DNA of 64,000 nt from Pseudomonas sp. PDM18 (GTDB lineage: Bacteria; Pseudomonadota; Gammaproteobacteria; Pseudomonadales; Pseudomonadaceae), in contig NZ_JACVBX010000014.1 in the NCBI RefSeq assembly GCF_014852585.1, positions 104,294-168,293 on the forward strand, given 5' to 3'. Positions 1 through 8,129 of the stretch are shown here, piece after piece; positions within the stretch are counted from its first letter, which is position 1; each line of letters opens with the position of its first letter. Below the pieces are notes generated by a model, which worked only from the letters and a program-made list of their open reading frames with translations, was not told the origin of the DNA and did no database searches. Both the position numbers and the translations under genes were made by a program.

Positions 1-228
1 GGTTTCGTTGCGATGGAAATAGCGCACGTTGCCTGCGTGCCGGGTGGCACGCTCGCGCCCCAGCAGCCGGTCGGAATGGTTCTCGACGACTATGACTTCA
101 TAGTCACGCTCGTTCACACCATGCTGGTAGGCAGGGCTGAGCGACTGCAGCGTCTTCTCGGCCTGATCTGGCATCTTGTAGACAATGACCACGACGCTCA
201 GACGCGGCGCGCGACGAAAGATGGGCAT
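1..228 (-). CDS. Glycosyltransferase family 2, N-terminal part (runs off window)
   Basis: Only the first 76 codons are present; the frame is open to the window edge. The N-terminus has the pattern of a GT-A fold family 2 glycosyltransferase: a short basic lead, then strand residues LSVVVIVYKM, a helix, and a second strand YEVIVVENHSD that normally contacts the nucleotide sugar. The ATG lies 15 bases after the stop of the sulfotransferase gene, so the two are probably co-transcribed. A role in building a surface glycan is inferred from the fold and from the ABC exporter pair next door; substrate unknown. Confidence 0.7.
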   Translation of the reverse strand, partial: MPIFRRAPRLSVVVIVYKMPDQAEKTLQSLSPAYQHGVNERDYEVIVVENHSDRLLGRERATRHAGNVRYFHRNET

Positions 229-243
229 GACACAACCCCCGGA

Positions 244-981
244 TCAGTGAGCGATGGCTTTGAGAGCCCGGTACATGGCATCCAGCTCGGGCGCGAGTGC
301 CTCGTCGCCGTGCCGATGATGTTTGAGTTCGGAACTGAAGAAGCGCTCCGTGGCTGGCGGCTGCAGGCCAAAGCCACGCAGCACCTCGTCCAGCTGACGG
401 TGCAGGCTTTCCTCGTCCTGGTCGAAGCACAGCACCGGGAATTTCACCCGTGCGTGCAGTTCGAGCAGACGGGCGTTGTAGGCCTTCCACAGGCCCAGGG
501 CCTGTTCACGCGGCATGCCGCCACGGGCCTGGAGGGAGTCGGCGACCGCCGAAGGGTGGCGGAAGATGCCGACAAAACGCAGCTGCGGGATGAGCTCCAG
601 CCAGCCTTCGACGGCCAGGAGTGCGCGCGGGTCCTTGAACCCCCAGCGTTTCACACCGTCATAACCGTCGATCAGCTCGCGGGCAGCGACGTATTCGGCC
701 TCGGTCCAGATCGGCGCCACGCTGGGCGGATTGTCCCAGGCATGGCCACGGGCGGCGAGCAACGCATCGTGGAACGCGACAATATCGCCGTTCTCGCGGT
801 TGCCCTTCAGATTGTGGGGATTCCAGGTGCTGTGCTTGCCCAGCTCCAGGCCGGACTCCTGCAGGGAGCCAGTGAGGAAGCTGGTGCCGCTGCGGTGCAT
901 GCCAACCACCATCAGCACTAGGTCTTCAGCGGGCTGGGGAGCTTTGCGGGAGGAACCGAACAAGACATCAAATAGGCGCAT
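244..981 (-). CDS. Sulfotransferase family protein
   Basis: 245 residues. Near the N-terminus (about 26-35) is GMHRSGTSFL, the 5'-phosphosulfate-binding loop of PAPS-dependent sulfotransferases, and around residue 140 is FRHPSAVADS, matching the 3'-phosphate-binding segment. The family transfers sulfate from PAPS to a hydroxyl of a sugar or other acceptor. No signal peptide or membrane segment, so cytoplasmic. It is first in an apparent operon with a glycosyltransferase and divergent from an ABC-2 exporter pair, suggesting sulfation of an exported polysaccharide or lipid-linked glycan (inference). The acceptor cannot be read from sequence. Confidence 0.75.
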   Translation of the reverse strand: MRLFDVLFGSSRKAPQPAEDLVLMVVGMHRSGTSFLTGSLQESGLELGKHSTWNPHNLKGNRENGDIVAFHDALLAARGHAWDNPPSVAPIWTEAEYVAARELIDGYDGVKRWGFKDPRALLAVEGWLELIPQLRFVGIFRHPSAVADSLQARGGMPREQALGLWKAYNARLLELHARVKFPVLCFDQDEESLHRQLDEVLRGFGLQPPATERFFSSELKHHRHGDEALAPELDAMYRALKAIAH

Positions 982-1103
982 ACCAGCTCTTTTTTCTTAT
1001 GTTTGGGCGATGATCCGCACAGATTGCGCCGCAATCGGCACGCAGGCTTGCTGCGACGCATTGTGTTTAAATACCCCACCCTTTTCAATCCAACAAGAAA
1101 GAC

Positions 1104-1859
1104 ATGAAGCACAGGGACATCATTCTATTCGGCGTCTACAGCGACCTGCGCACCGAAGTGGCGCGGCGTTTCCTCGGATTCCTCTGGTGGATCCTCGAGC
1201 CCGTGATGTACATGGGCGCCTTCTACATTGTCTTCGGCCTGGCCCTGGGCCACAGCCGTCCCGGCTATGTCCCGCTGCTGCTCAGCGGCATGGTCGCCTG
1301 GAAATGGTTCGATGGCTCGGTGCGCCAGGCCAGCAACGCCATCCAGGCGAACGCCGGCCTGATCCAGCAGATCCACGTGCCCAAATACGTGTTCGCGCTG
1401 ATCCCGGTGCTGAGCAACACGTTCAAGTTTCTGATCATCCTCACCCTGCTGATCCTCTCGCTGCTGCTCGCCGGCTACCGCCCATCGGTGGAGTGGCTGG
1501 CTCTGCCGGTGCTGATCCTCAACCAGCTGCTGTTCATCATAGGCTTCGGCTTCCTGCTCGCCTCGGTATTGCCCTTCGTGCCGGACCTGCGCCAGGTGGT
1601 GGACAACTTCCTGATGCTGATGATGTTCATGTCCGGGGTGTTCTTCAGCATCCACGAGATCCCCGCCTCCATGGCACCACTGCTGAATCTCAATCCGATG
1701 ACGGTGATGATCACCGCCTTCCGCGACGTGCTGCTGCACAACCAGTGGCCGACCTGGGGCGAACAACTCTACGTGCTGTCGGTCGCTGTCCCGTTCCTGT
1801 CCTTGGCGCTGTGGGTCCTGCACCGCAACGAGCGCAAGTACCCCAAGCTTCTGTTCTGA
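1104..1859 (+). CDS. ABC-2 type polysaccharide export permease (Wzm/KpsM-like)
   Basis: 251 residues with about six hydrophobic segments, starting near residue 25 (FLGFLWWILEPVMYMGAFYIVFGLALG) and ending near residue 240. The FLWWILEP motif near the N-terminus is typical of ABC-2 permeases that export O-antigen, capsule or teichoic-acid glycans. The ATP-binding partner begins 8 bases downstream, so the pair forms one transporter in the inner membrane. Wzm is the best-known counterpart in Pseudomonas, but the exported glycan cannot be assigned here, so I leave the symbol empty. Confidence 0.85.
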   Translation: MKHRDIILFGVYSDLRTEVARRFLGFLWWILEPVMYMGAFYIVFGLALGHSRPGYVPLLLSGMVAWKWFDGSVRQASNAIQANAGLIQQIHVPKYVFALIPVLSNTFKFLIILTLLILSLLLAGYRPSVEWLALPVLILNQLLFIIGFGFLLASVLPFVPDLRQVVDNFLMLMMFMSGVFFSIHEIPASMAPLLNLNPMTVMITAFRDVLLHNQWPTWGEQLYVLSVAVPFLSLALWVLHRNERKYPKLLF

Positions 1860-1867
1860 GGTGATGC

Positions 1868-2638
1868 ATGTCCGGTGACCTGATTCTCCAGGCCGAGCAC
1901 GTCGGCCTGTCCTACCGGCAGCGGGTCGGGATGCTGCGCTACGAATCGTTCTGGGCCCTGCAGGACGTCAGTTTCGAACTCTACGAAGGCGAAACCCTCG
2001 GGGTGATCGGCAACAATGGTGCGGGCAAGAGCACGCTGCTGCGCATGATCGCCGGCATAGTCGAACCCGACCGCGGCACCCTGCAGCGCAGCAAACCTCT
2101 CAATGCCAGCCTGCTGGCGCTGAACGTCGGCTTCAAGCCCGAGCTGTCCGGGCGCGACAACGTGGTCATCAGCGGCCTGCTGCTGGGCATGAAGCTCGCC
2201 GACATCCGCCGGCAGATGGATGACATCCGTGAATTCAGCGACCTGGGTGACTTCTTCGAACGGCCGGTGGGCACCTACTCGACGGGAATGCGCGCCCGCC
2301 TGGGCTTCGCCGTGGCGATCCACGCCAACCCGGATATCCTGCTGATCGACGAGGTGCTTGGTGTTGGCGACCAGGCCTTCCGCGAGAAATCCCACGCAGC
2401 CATGAAGACCAAGATCAAGGAAGGCAAGACCGTGATTCTGGTTTCGCACAGCATGGAGGCAATCAAGGAGCTCTGCCACCGGGCACTCTGGATCGAACGG
2501 GGACGGTCGGTACTCTGCGGCGAGGCTAGTGAAGTCGTGGGCCAATACCATGAGGCCGTCCGGATTGCGGTTCGCGACATGCAGAAGCTTGAACGCGAGC
2601 AGTCAGCCAAAAAGCAGGATCTCGAGCCCGTCCAATGA
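1868..2638 (+). CDS. Polysaccharide ABC exporter ATP-binding protein (Wzt/KpsT-like)
   Basis: 256 residues with all nucleotide-binding motifs: Walker A GNNGAGKST at 48-56, signature YSTGM at 137-141, Walker B DILLIDE at 156-162, H-loop histidine in SHS at 193-195. It partners the permease immediately upstream. O-antigen Wzt proteins that recognise a modified chain end carry an extra C-terminal carbohydrate-binding domain of about 150 residues; this protein ends about 60 residues after the H-loop and lacks it, so export should not depend on chain-end recognition by the ATPase. The gene converges on the antiporter gene with a gap of only 12 bases. Confidence 0.85.
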   Translation: MSGDLILQAEHVGLSYRQRVGMLRYESFWALQDVSFELYEGETLGVIGNNGAGKSTLLRMIAGIVEPDRGTLQRSKPLNASLLALNVGFKPELSGRDNVVISGLLLGMKLADIRRQMDDIREFSDLGDFFERPVGTYSTGMRARLGFAVAIHANPDILLIDEVLGVGDQAFREKSHAAMKTKIKEGKTVILVSHSMEAIKELCHRALWIERGRSVLCGEASEVVGQYHEAVRIAVRDMQKLEREQSAKKQDLEPVQ

Positions 2639-2650
2639 AAGCCGGCGGGC

Positions 2651-4411
2651 TCAGTGATGCCCGCCGCCGCTCTGCTCGAAGGTCTCGATCAGCGCCACCT
2701 GCATCCGCGAATGCACGCGGATGAACCAGCGCCAGAACACCGCGATCACCAAGGCGGCGATCAGCGCCACCACCACCAGCAGTTCGCCCGGCGGCAGGAT
2801 GCTCGAACTGAGCGCCGCCAGCAGCAGCATCATGCCGCCCAGCGACAGCAGCGGGATCAGCTCGGAAATCACCCGGCGTACGCGGGCCGTATGGCGCCCG
2901 GCGCTCTCCGCCTTCACGCCCATCTCCGCCAGCAGCATCGCCAGCGCCTTGAGCTTGCGGTAGGCGGCGATCAGGAACGGCAGTGACAGCAGCAACGCGG
3001 CGCCCCAGATCAGCGCCTTGTGCAGCGCCTCGTGCTCGACGAACTGCGCCAGCCACTGCGACAGGCGGTCGGCGAAGAACGCCAGGCCGAAGAAGATCGC
3101 GATCACCAGCGTCAGGTTGACCCCGACCTGCAGCAGGATGCGCCGGATCATCCCGGCAAGTATCGCCTTGTCGCCGCGCGGCTTGATACTGCGCAGCCAT
3201 TCGCCGTACAGGCTGAACACCCGCACCATGGGCGATGGCAGGCTGCGGCCCAGGTACAGCGCCAGCGGGTCGGCCGAACGGATCAGGTAGGGCGTCAGCA
3301 GTGTGGTGATAGCCGACACGCCGACCACCACCGGATAAAGGAAGTCGCTGGTCACGCCCAGGCTCATGCCCAGCGCGGCGATGATGAAGGAGAACTCGCC
3401 GATCTGCGAAAGGCCCATGCCGACGCGCATCGAGGTGCGCCCGTCGTTGCCGGCGATGAATGCGCCAGCACCGCAGGACACCAGCTTGCCGGCGACCACC
3501 ACCAGGGTGATTACCAGGATCGGCGCGGCGTAGTCCACCAGCACCTTGGGATCGATGGTCAGGCCGATGGCGACGAAGAAGATCGCGCTGAACATGTCAC
3601 GCACCGGCTCCATCAGGCGTTCGATCTGGATCAGCTGGCGCGACTCGGCCATGATCGCGCCGATCAGGAAGGCGCCCAGGATCATGCTGTATTCGAGCTT
3701 CACCACCAGCAGGCAGAAGCCGAAGCACAGGCCCAGCACCGTCACCAGCAGCATCTCGTTGCTTTCGAATTTCGCCACGTAGGCCAGCAGGCGCGGCACC
3801 AGCAGGATGCCGACGACCAGCGCGACGACCATGAACAGGCTGAGCTTGCCGACCGTGGAGAACACCTGGTCGGCCTCCACCGTGCCGCTCACGGCGATGC
3901 CGGAGAACAGGGCGATGATGCCGATGCCGAGGATGTCCTCGATGATCAGCACGCCGAAAATCAACTGGGCGAAACGTTCGTTCTTCATCTTCAGGTCGCC
4001 CAGGACCTTGATGATGATGGTGGTCGAGGACATCGCCAGGATCGCGCCGAGGAACAGCGAATCCATGGTGCTCCAGTCGAACAGGCGGCCGATCTCGAAG
4101 CCGGCCCAGATCATCAGGGTGATTTCCAGGAACGCGGCGATGAACGCCGTGGCGCCGACCTGGAACAGCTTGCGCAGGGAAAACTCCAGCCCCAGGCAGA
4201 ACATCAGGAAGATCACCCCCAGCTCGGCGAGGGTCTTGATCGTTTCCTCGTCGTGCACCAGGGCGAACGGCGGGGTGTGCGGACCGATGATCACCCCGGC
4301 GATGATGTAGCCCAGCACCACCGGCTGCTTGAAGCGGTGGCAGAGGATGGTGACGAAACCGGCGATCAGCATGATCACCGCGAGGTCCTGGATGAAGTCG
4401 ATGGCATGCAT
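2651..4411 (-). CDS. Monovalent cation:proton antiporter (CPA2/KefB-type membrane domain)
   Basis: 586 residues. Residues 1-400 form the twelve-helix CPA2 exchanger domain, with GYIIAGVIIGPHTPPF near the N-terminus, LAELGVIFLMFCLGLEFSLRKL, and GLSQIGEFSFIIAALG in the late helices. Unlike KefB, KefC or YbaL there is no TrkA-N nucleotide-binding domain. Instead the C-terminal 190 residues carry two more hydrophobic pairs joined by a basic segment. It resembles the PAO1 protein annotated as sodium/proton antiporter PA5529, and the following genes match that neighbourhood. Ion specificity is inferred. Transcribed convergently to the ABC exporter and divergently from the Tim44-domain gene. Confidence 0.85.
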   Translation of the reverse strand: MHAIDFIQDLAVIMLIAGFVTILCHRFKQPVVLGYIIAGVIIGPHTPPFALVHDEETIKTLAELGVIFLMFCLGLEFSLRKLFQVGATAFIAAFLEITLMIWAGFEIGRLFDWSTMDSLFLGAILAMSSTTIIIKVLGDLKMKNERFAQLIFGVLIIEDILGIGIIALFSGIAVSGTVEADQVFSTVGKLSLFMVVALVVGILLVPRLLAYVAKFESNEMLLVTVLGLCFGFCLLVVKLEYSMILGAFLIGAIMAESRQLIQIERLMEPVRDMFSAIFFVAIGLTIDPKVLVDYAAPILVITLVVVAGKLVSCGAGAFIAGNDGRTSMRVGMGLSQIGEFSFIIAALGMSLGVTSDFLYPVVVGVSAITTLLTPYLIRSADPLALYLGRSLPSPMVRVFSLYGEWLRSIKPRGDKAILAGMIRRILLQVGVNLTLVIAIFFGLAFFADRLSQWLAQFVEHEALHKALIWGAALLLSLPFLIAAYRKLKALAMLLAEMGVKAESAGRHTARVRRVISELIPLLSLGGMMLLLAALSSSILPPGELLVVVALIAALVIAVFWRWFIRVHSRMQVALIETFEQSGGGHH

Positions 4412-4670
4412 GGTCGGCGGTCCTCGCGGCGGGCTGGTCAGGGGGATCGCGCGGCTGACGGCCTCGCTCAGCGAAGCCTACCATCCGAGTCCTCCGACAG
4501 GCGGTTCTGAAAGAATCAGTAACAGACTGATTTGGAAAGGGATTCATCCGCCCCCATATCAGAGGTCCGCCCGATACAGGGCAACAGCACGAAACAAAAT
4601 CCGGCTGGCCCTCATCGGCACCCACCGGCAACATGACGTGCGTCGTATACCAACCAAGAGAATGACAACC

Positions 4671-5555
4671 ATGAAGCGCTTTCTCAGCCTTGCCATGGCT
4701 TTCTGTGTCGCCGTGACGCTCAGCCTCGACGTCAACGCCGCCAAGCGTTTCGGTGGTGGCAAGAGCATGGGCTCGGCGCCAAGCCACCAGACCCGCCAGG
4801 CGCAACCCAATGCCGCCCCGAACTCCCCGACCGCTGCCGGCCCGGCCGCAACCGGTGCCGCCGCAGGCGCTGCCGGCGCCGCTGCCAAGAGCGGCGCTTC
4901 GCGCTGGCTCGGACCGCTGGCCGGCCTCGCCGCCGGTGGCCTGCTTGCCTCCATGTTCATGGGCGACGGCTTCCAGGGCATGCAGTTCCTCGACATCCTG
5001 ATCATCGCGCTGATCGCGTTCATCGCCTTCCGCTTCATCGCCTCCCGTCGCCGCCAGCAGCAGGGCAATCAGCCCGCCATGGCCGGTGGACATGCGCCGA
5101 TGCAGCGCGAAATGCCGGCCGCCCCGCCGTCGATCTTCGGTGGTGCGTCCCGTCCGGTGATGGACAGCCGCCCGGTGATCAACGCGCCGAGCTGGTTCGA
5201 CGAGACCCGTTTCGTCGCCGCCGCCCGCGAGCACTTCATGTCCCTGCAACAGCACTGGGACGCCAACGAGATGGACAAGATCGCCGAGTTCGTCACCCCG
5301 CAGATGCTGCAGTTCCTCAAGCAGGAGCGCGCTGACCTGGGCGAGGGCTACCAGTCCACCTACATCGACAACCTCGACGTGCAGCTCGAGGGCGTGGACG
5401 ACCAGGCCGAGAAGACCATCGCCACCCTGACCTTCAGCGGCGTGTCGAAGTCCTCGCGCTTCGACCAGGGCGAGCCCTTCAGCGAAAGCTGGCGCATGGA
5501 GCGTCCGCAGGGCGAGAACCAGCCCTGGCTGGTGGCGGGCATCCGTCAGAACTGA
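4671..5555 (+). CDS. Tim44-like domain membrane protein
   Basis: 294 residues. A cleavable-looking signal peptide ends near residue 22 (SLDVNAA), followed by a Gly/Ala/Pro-rich linker, two hydrophobic stretches at about 75-112 (LAGLAAGGLLASMFMG and FLDILIIALIAFIAFRFI), then a soluble Tim44-like domain from about 165 to the end (SWFDETRFVAAAREHFMSLQ...). In mitochondria this fold tethers the import motor; in bacteria its role is not settled. The start at 4671 gives a normal signal peptide; an alternative ATG lies three codons upstream at 4662. A strong intrinsic terminator follows directly, indicating a monocistronic gene. Confidence 0.85.
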   Translation: MKRFLSLAMAFCVAVTLSLDVNAAKRFGGGKSMGSAPSHQTRQAQPNAAPNSPTAAGPAATGAAAGAAGAAAKSGASRWLGPLAGLAAGGLLASMFMGDGFQGMQFLDILIIALIAFIAFRFIASRRRQQQGNQPAMAGGHAPMQREMPAAPPSIFGGASRPVMDSRPVINAPSWFDETRFVAAAREHFMSLQQHWDANEMDKIAEFVTPQMLQFLKQERADLGEGYQSTYIDNLDVQLEGVDDQAEKTIATLTFSGVSKSSRFDQGEPFSESWRMERPQGENQPWLVAGIRQN

Positions 5556-5572
5556 TCCTGCGCGCGACACAG

Positions 5573-5600
5573 AAAAAGCCCGGCGATTGCCGGGCTTTTT
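5573..5600 (+). terminator. Intrinsic terminator of the Tim44-domain gene
   Basis: Perfect stem GCCCGGC/GCCGGGC with a four-base loop, flanked by five A and five T, 18 bases past the stop codon. Confidence 0.9.
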
Positions 5601-5748
5601 CGTTTCTGCAGCCATCGGGGAATAACAGCACAGCCGTGGCTGCGGGCCCGCCGCTCGTCCGGACGGCACCGGCTCAGTGGTCTTGCGCGAATTGCCGGCT
5701 ACTACTGTATAAAGCGCGCCATTCGTCGAATTCAAAGAGGCCCCGCCT

Positions 5749-6150
5749 GTGGAAGATGTGATCGAGAAACTGCGTGAAGCGAACGAGCCGGTTCCGGTAC
5801 CGCTGGAACTGCCCGACGAAGAACTGCTGGTGGAAATCGAAGAAGCGTTGCTGATCGGCATTCCGTCGGAATTCCGTGAGTTCCTTCTGCTGGTCAGTGA
5901 CGTCGTCTATGGGCGACTGGAGCCGGTCACCGTGGCCGATCCGCAGTCCCACACTTACCTGCCGGAGGTGGCCGCCGTGGCCTGGGCCAGTGGCCTGCCG
6001 CGCGAGCTGATTCCGCTCTGCGCCGATGGTGACGACTACTACGCGGTCGCCGAGGACGGCGAGGTAATCCTCTGGGCCGACGGCGAGCTCACCGAGGAAA
6101 CCTGGGACTCGGTGTGGACTTGGGCACGCGACGTATGGCTCGATACTTGA
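5749..6150 (+). CDS. SMI1/KNR4 (SUKH) family protein
   Basis: 133 residues, very acidic. The segment LLIGIPSEFREFLLLVSDVVYGRLEPVTV is the conserved helix-turn core of the SUKH/SMI1 fold, followed by PLCADGDDYYAVAEDGEVILW, also typical. Start is GTG at 5749, supported by an AAAGAGG ribosome-binding site eight bases upstream. SUKH proteins often act as immunity proteins, but no toxin gene is adjacent and the gene sits in a conserved housekeeping neighbourhood, so a stand-alone cellular role is more likely. A TATAAA-like -10 lies near 5708. Confidence 0.8.
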   Translation: MEDVIEKLREANEPVPVPLELPDEELLVEIEEALLIGIPSEFREFLLLVSDVVYGRLEPVTVADPQSHTYLPEVAAVAWASGLPRELIPLCADGDDYYAVAEDGEVILWADGELTEETWDSVWTWARDVWLDT

Positions 6151-6253
6151 GGGGGGGTATCGGAATTTCCTGAAACTTCCATGGTCACACAGGCAACCCA
6201 GCGTACCTCCAGCCCTTGCTGCCCGGGCGGGTACGATGCCCCGTGGAGAAACT

Positions 6254-6466
6254 ATGAAGTTGAAAGCCTTGTTCACCTGCCTGTTGCTGCTCGGCCTCGC
6301 CGGATGCGCCGACAAGGCCGTGGTGACGCTGCAGGACGGCAGCGAAATCCTGGTGAAGGATCACTCCGACTACGACAAATACAATGACTATTACGAATTC
6401 GAACAGCTCAACGGCGAGACGATCCTGATCAAGAAGGACAACGTCCGCTTCATCAAGACCCCGTAA
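6254..6466 (+). CDS. YgdI/YgdR-family small lipoprotein
   Basis: 70 residues. The N-terminus MKLKALFTCLLLLGLAGC is a type II signal peptide ending in the lipobox LAGC, so the mature protein begins at Cys18 and is membrane-anchored. The rest (VVTLQDGSEILVKDHSDYDKYNDYYEFEQLNG) is the short SH3-like DUF903 domain of YgdI/YgdR lipoproteins. Start chosen for the GGAGAA ribosome-binding site just upstream. Function of the family is not established. Confidence 0.85.
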   Translation: MKLKALFTCLLLLGLAGCADKAVVTLQDGSEILVKDHSDYDKYNDYYEFEQLNGETILIKKDNVRFIKTP

Positions 6467-6473
6467 GGGCGCC

Positions 6474-7139
6474 CTAGCGCGCCCCGAGCCTTCCTCCGCA
6501 TTCAAGCTCCAGCAGGTTGAGCAGGTACTGGCCGCAGTAGCCCAGGTCCTGTTCGATGGCTTTGCGCGCGCCAGCGCCATCGCCACGCTCCAGCGCCTGC
6601 AGGGTGTCTTCGTGAAAATCGTTCAGGCGCAGCGACAGGTCGGCCTCGGTGAACAACCGGTTGAAGAAAGGCCCGACCTGCAGCCACAGCGCCTCGATCA
6701 TGCGCAGCAGCGTAGGGTTGCCGCAGGCGCGGTAGAGCGTCAGGTGGAACAGGCTATTGGCTTCCAGGTAGCCGTGGACGTCGCGGGCATTCAGCGCAAT
6801 TTCCATGCGCTCGGTGCAATTGCGCAGCAACGCCATGTCGGCAGGCTTCAGGTGCCTGGCCGCGTCCTCCACCGCCAGCCCCTCCAGGGATTGCCGCACC
6901 TGCAGGATCTGCAGGTAGCGCTCACGGGTCATCACCGGCACCCGTAGCGAGCGCTGCGGCTCGCCCTCCAACGCGCCCTCGGCCACCAGCCGTTGCAGGG
7001 CGGCGCGAACCGGCATCGGGCTGGTGCCCCACTCATCGGCCAGGTCGCGGATCTTGAGCCGCTCGCCGGGCTGGAAGCGCCCGCTCAGCAGGGCCTGGCG
7101 CAGGTTCTGGTACAGCTGTTCCTGAAGGTTGTCGGCCAT
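6474..7139 (-). CDS. GntR-family transcriptional regulator (FCD subfamily)
   Basis: 221 residues. Residues 5-75 form the GntR winged helix (LRQALLSGRFQPGERLKIRDLADEWGTSPMPVRAALQRLVAEGAL) and 85-210 the all-helical FCD ligand domain that usually binds a small carboxylate through a metal. Last gene of a leftward unit behind the dehydrogenase at 7214-8002 (74-base gap). The two TGTGATCACA-type palindromes at 8018 and 8080 are the obvious operators, so it probably represses this unit and the divergent aminotransferase/ligase unit until an intermediate binds. Corresponds by context to PAO1 PA5525. Confidence 0.9.
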   Translation of the reverse strand: MADNLQEQLYQNLRQALLSGRFQPGERLKIRDLADEWGTSPMPVRAALQRLVAEGALEGEPQRSLRVPVMTRERYLQILQVRQSLEGLAVEDAARHLKPADMALLRNCTERMEIALNARDVHGYLEANSLFHLTLYRACGNPTLLRMIEALWLQVGPFFNRLFTEADLSLRLNDFHEDTLQALERGDGAGARKAIEQDLGYCGQYLLNLLELECGGRLGAR

Positions 7140-7213
7140 CGTGATTCACTCCCGGCCGGCCGGCGGCGCCGGCAGTTGGGCGAAGGTCAGGCTGCAGTCA
7201 TGCTTCATCTTGC

Positions 7214-8002
7214 TTATCCCTTGTTCTCGATCAGACAGTTGCCGCCATCCACCACCAGCACTTCGCCGGTGATGTAGCTGGCTTCAGGCGAGGCCAGGAA
7301 GGCGATGGCGGCCGCCACCTCCTCCGGTCGCCCGGAACGGCCGAGCGGCGTGCGCCGTCCGGCCTGGATTTCTTCCTCGCTGCTGGAGCCGGTGGCGATC
7401 CAGCCCGGCGCCACGCTGTTCACCGTCACCCCGTGGCGCGCCACTTCCAGTGCCAGCCCCATGCTCATGCCGAGCATCCCGGCCTTGGCTGCGCTGTAAG
7501 CCGACTCGCCCGGATTGCTGGCGCGCACGCCGGTGGTGGAGCTGACATTGACGATGCGCCCGTAAGCGCGTTCCAGCATCCCCGGCAGCAGCGCGCGGGT
7601 GAGCAGGAAAGCGCTGGTCAGGTTGCGCGCCAGCGACAGGTTCCAGCTTGCCAGGTCCATGGCCGCCAGTTCGGCGAAGGGTTCCGGGCTGCCCTGCATG
7701 GCCATGCCGGCGTTGTTCACCAGCACGTCTACCCTTCCCCATTGCGCCTGCGCCCACTCGGCCAGGGCGCGGACGTCGTCCTCGCAGGTCAGGTCGGCGG
7801 GCAGCGCTCGGGCTTCGAAGCCTTCGGCGCACAGCTCCTGCGCCCGCAGCAGGACGCGCTCGCTACTGGCGGTGAGCAGCAGCTTCACGCCGTTGCGGGC
7901 CAGCCGGCGGGCACTGGCGAAGCCAATGCCGGACTCGCTGCCAGCGCCGCTGACCAGGGCGACCTGACCGGCCCAGGCGGGCTCATTCGTGACATCGCTC
8001 AT
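7214..8002 (-). CDS. Short-chain dehydrogenase/reductase (SDR)
   Basis: 262 residues, classical SDR. Cofactor loop GAGSESGIG at 19-27, NNAG at 96-99, catalytic Ser154/155 and the Tyr169-Lys173 pair in SAYSAAKAGM. Substrate unknown. First gene of the leftward unit with the GntR regulator and divergent from the aminotransferase, so probably oxidises or reduces a hydroxylated intermediate of the same pathway. Corresponds by context to PAO1 PA5524. Confidence 0.9.
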   Translation of the reverse strand: MSDVTNEPAWAGQVALVSGAGSESGIGFASARRLARNGVKLLLTASSERVLLRAQELCAEGFEARALPADLTCEDDVRALAEWAQAQWGRVDVLVNNAGMAMQGSPEPFAELAAMDLASWNLSLARNLTSAFLLTRALLPGMLERAYGRIVNVSSTTGVRASNPGESAYSAAKAGMLGMSMGLALEVARHGVTVNSVAPGWIATGSSSEEEIQAGRRTPLGRSGRPEEVAAAIAFLASPEASYITGEVLVVDGGNCLIENKG

Positions 8003-8017
8003 GGATATCTTCTTTAT

Positions 8018-8029
8018 CTGTGATCACAG
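8018..8029. promoter_or_regulatory. Palindromic operator, proximal to the SDR/GntR unit
   Basis: Perfect 12-bp palindrome CTGTGATCACAG, 16 bases upstream of the dehydrogenase start. Its core TGTGATCACA recurs at 8080. This is the form of site bound by FCD-type GntR dimers, and the GntR gene is in the adjacent unit. Confidence 0.65.
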
Positions 8030-8079
8030 AATTCGTTACAGGGCAGATTATCAGGCAGTCGACGCGCTGTATTGACATT

Positions 8080-8093
8080 TTTGTGATCACAAA
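8080..8093. promoter_or_regulatory. Palindromic operator, proximal to the aminotransferase unit
   Basis: Perfect 14-bp palindrome TTTGTGATCACAAA, directly after a TTGACA -35 hexamer at 8072-8077, so a bound repressor would sit in the promoter spacer. It is 62 bases from the sister site at 8018 and 36 bases before the aminotransferase start. Confidence 0.7.
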
Positions 8094-8129
8094 TGGAAGA
8101 TGTGCGAAATAACAAACGAGGTGTGCAAC

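Noticed and set aside
3597..5861. 754-codon open frame on the minus strand across two genes
   Set aside because: It is antisense to the Tim44-domain gene and out of frame with the antiporter; low-complexity Gly/Ala/His/Arg content typical of a GC-rich shadow frame.
5749..6150. SUKH protein as a stray immunity gene
   Set aside because: No toxin or CDI/T6SS gene is within reach and the neighbourhood is conserved core; composition matches the core genome.
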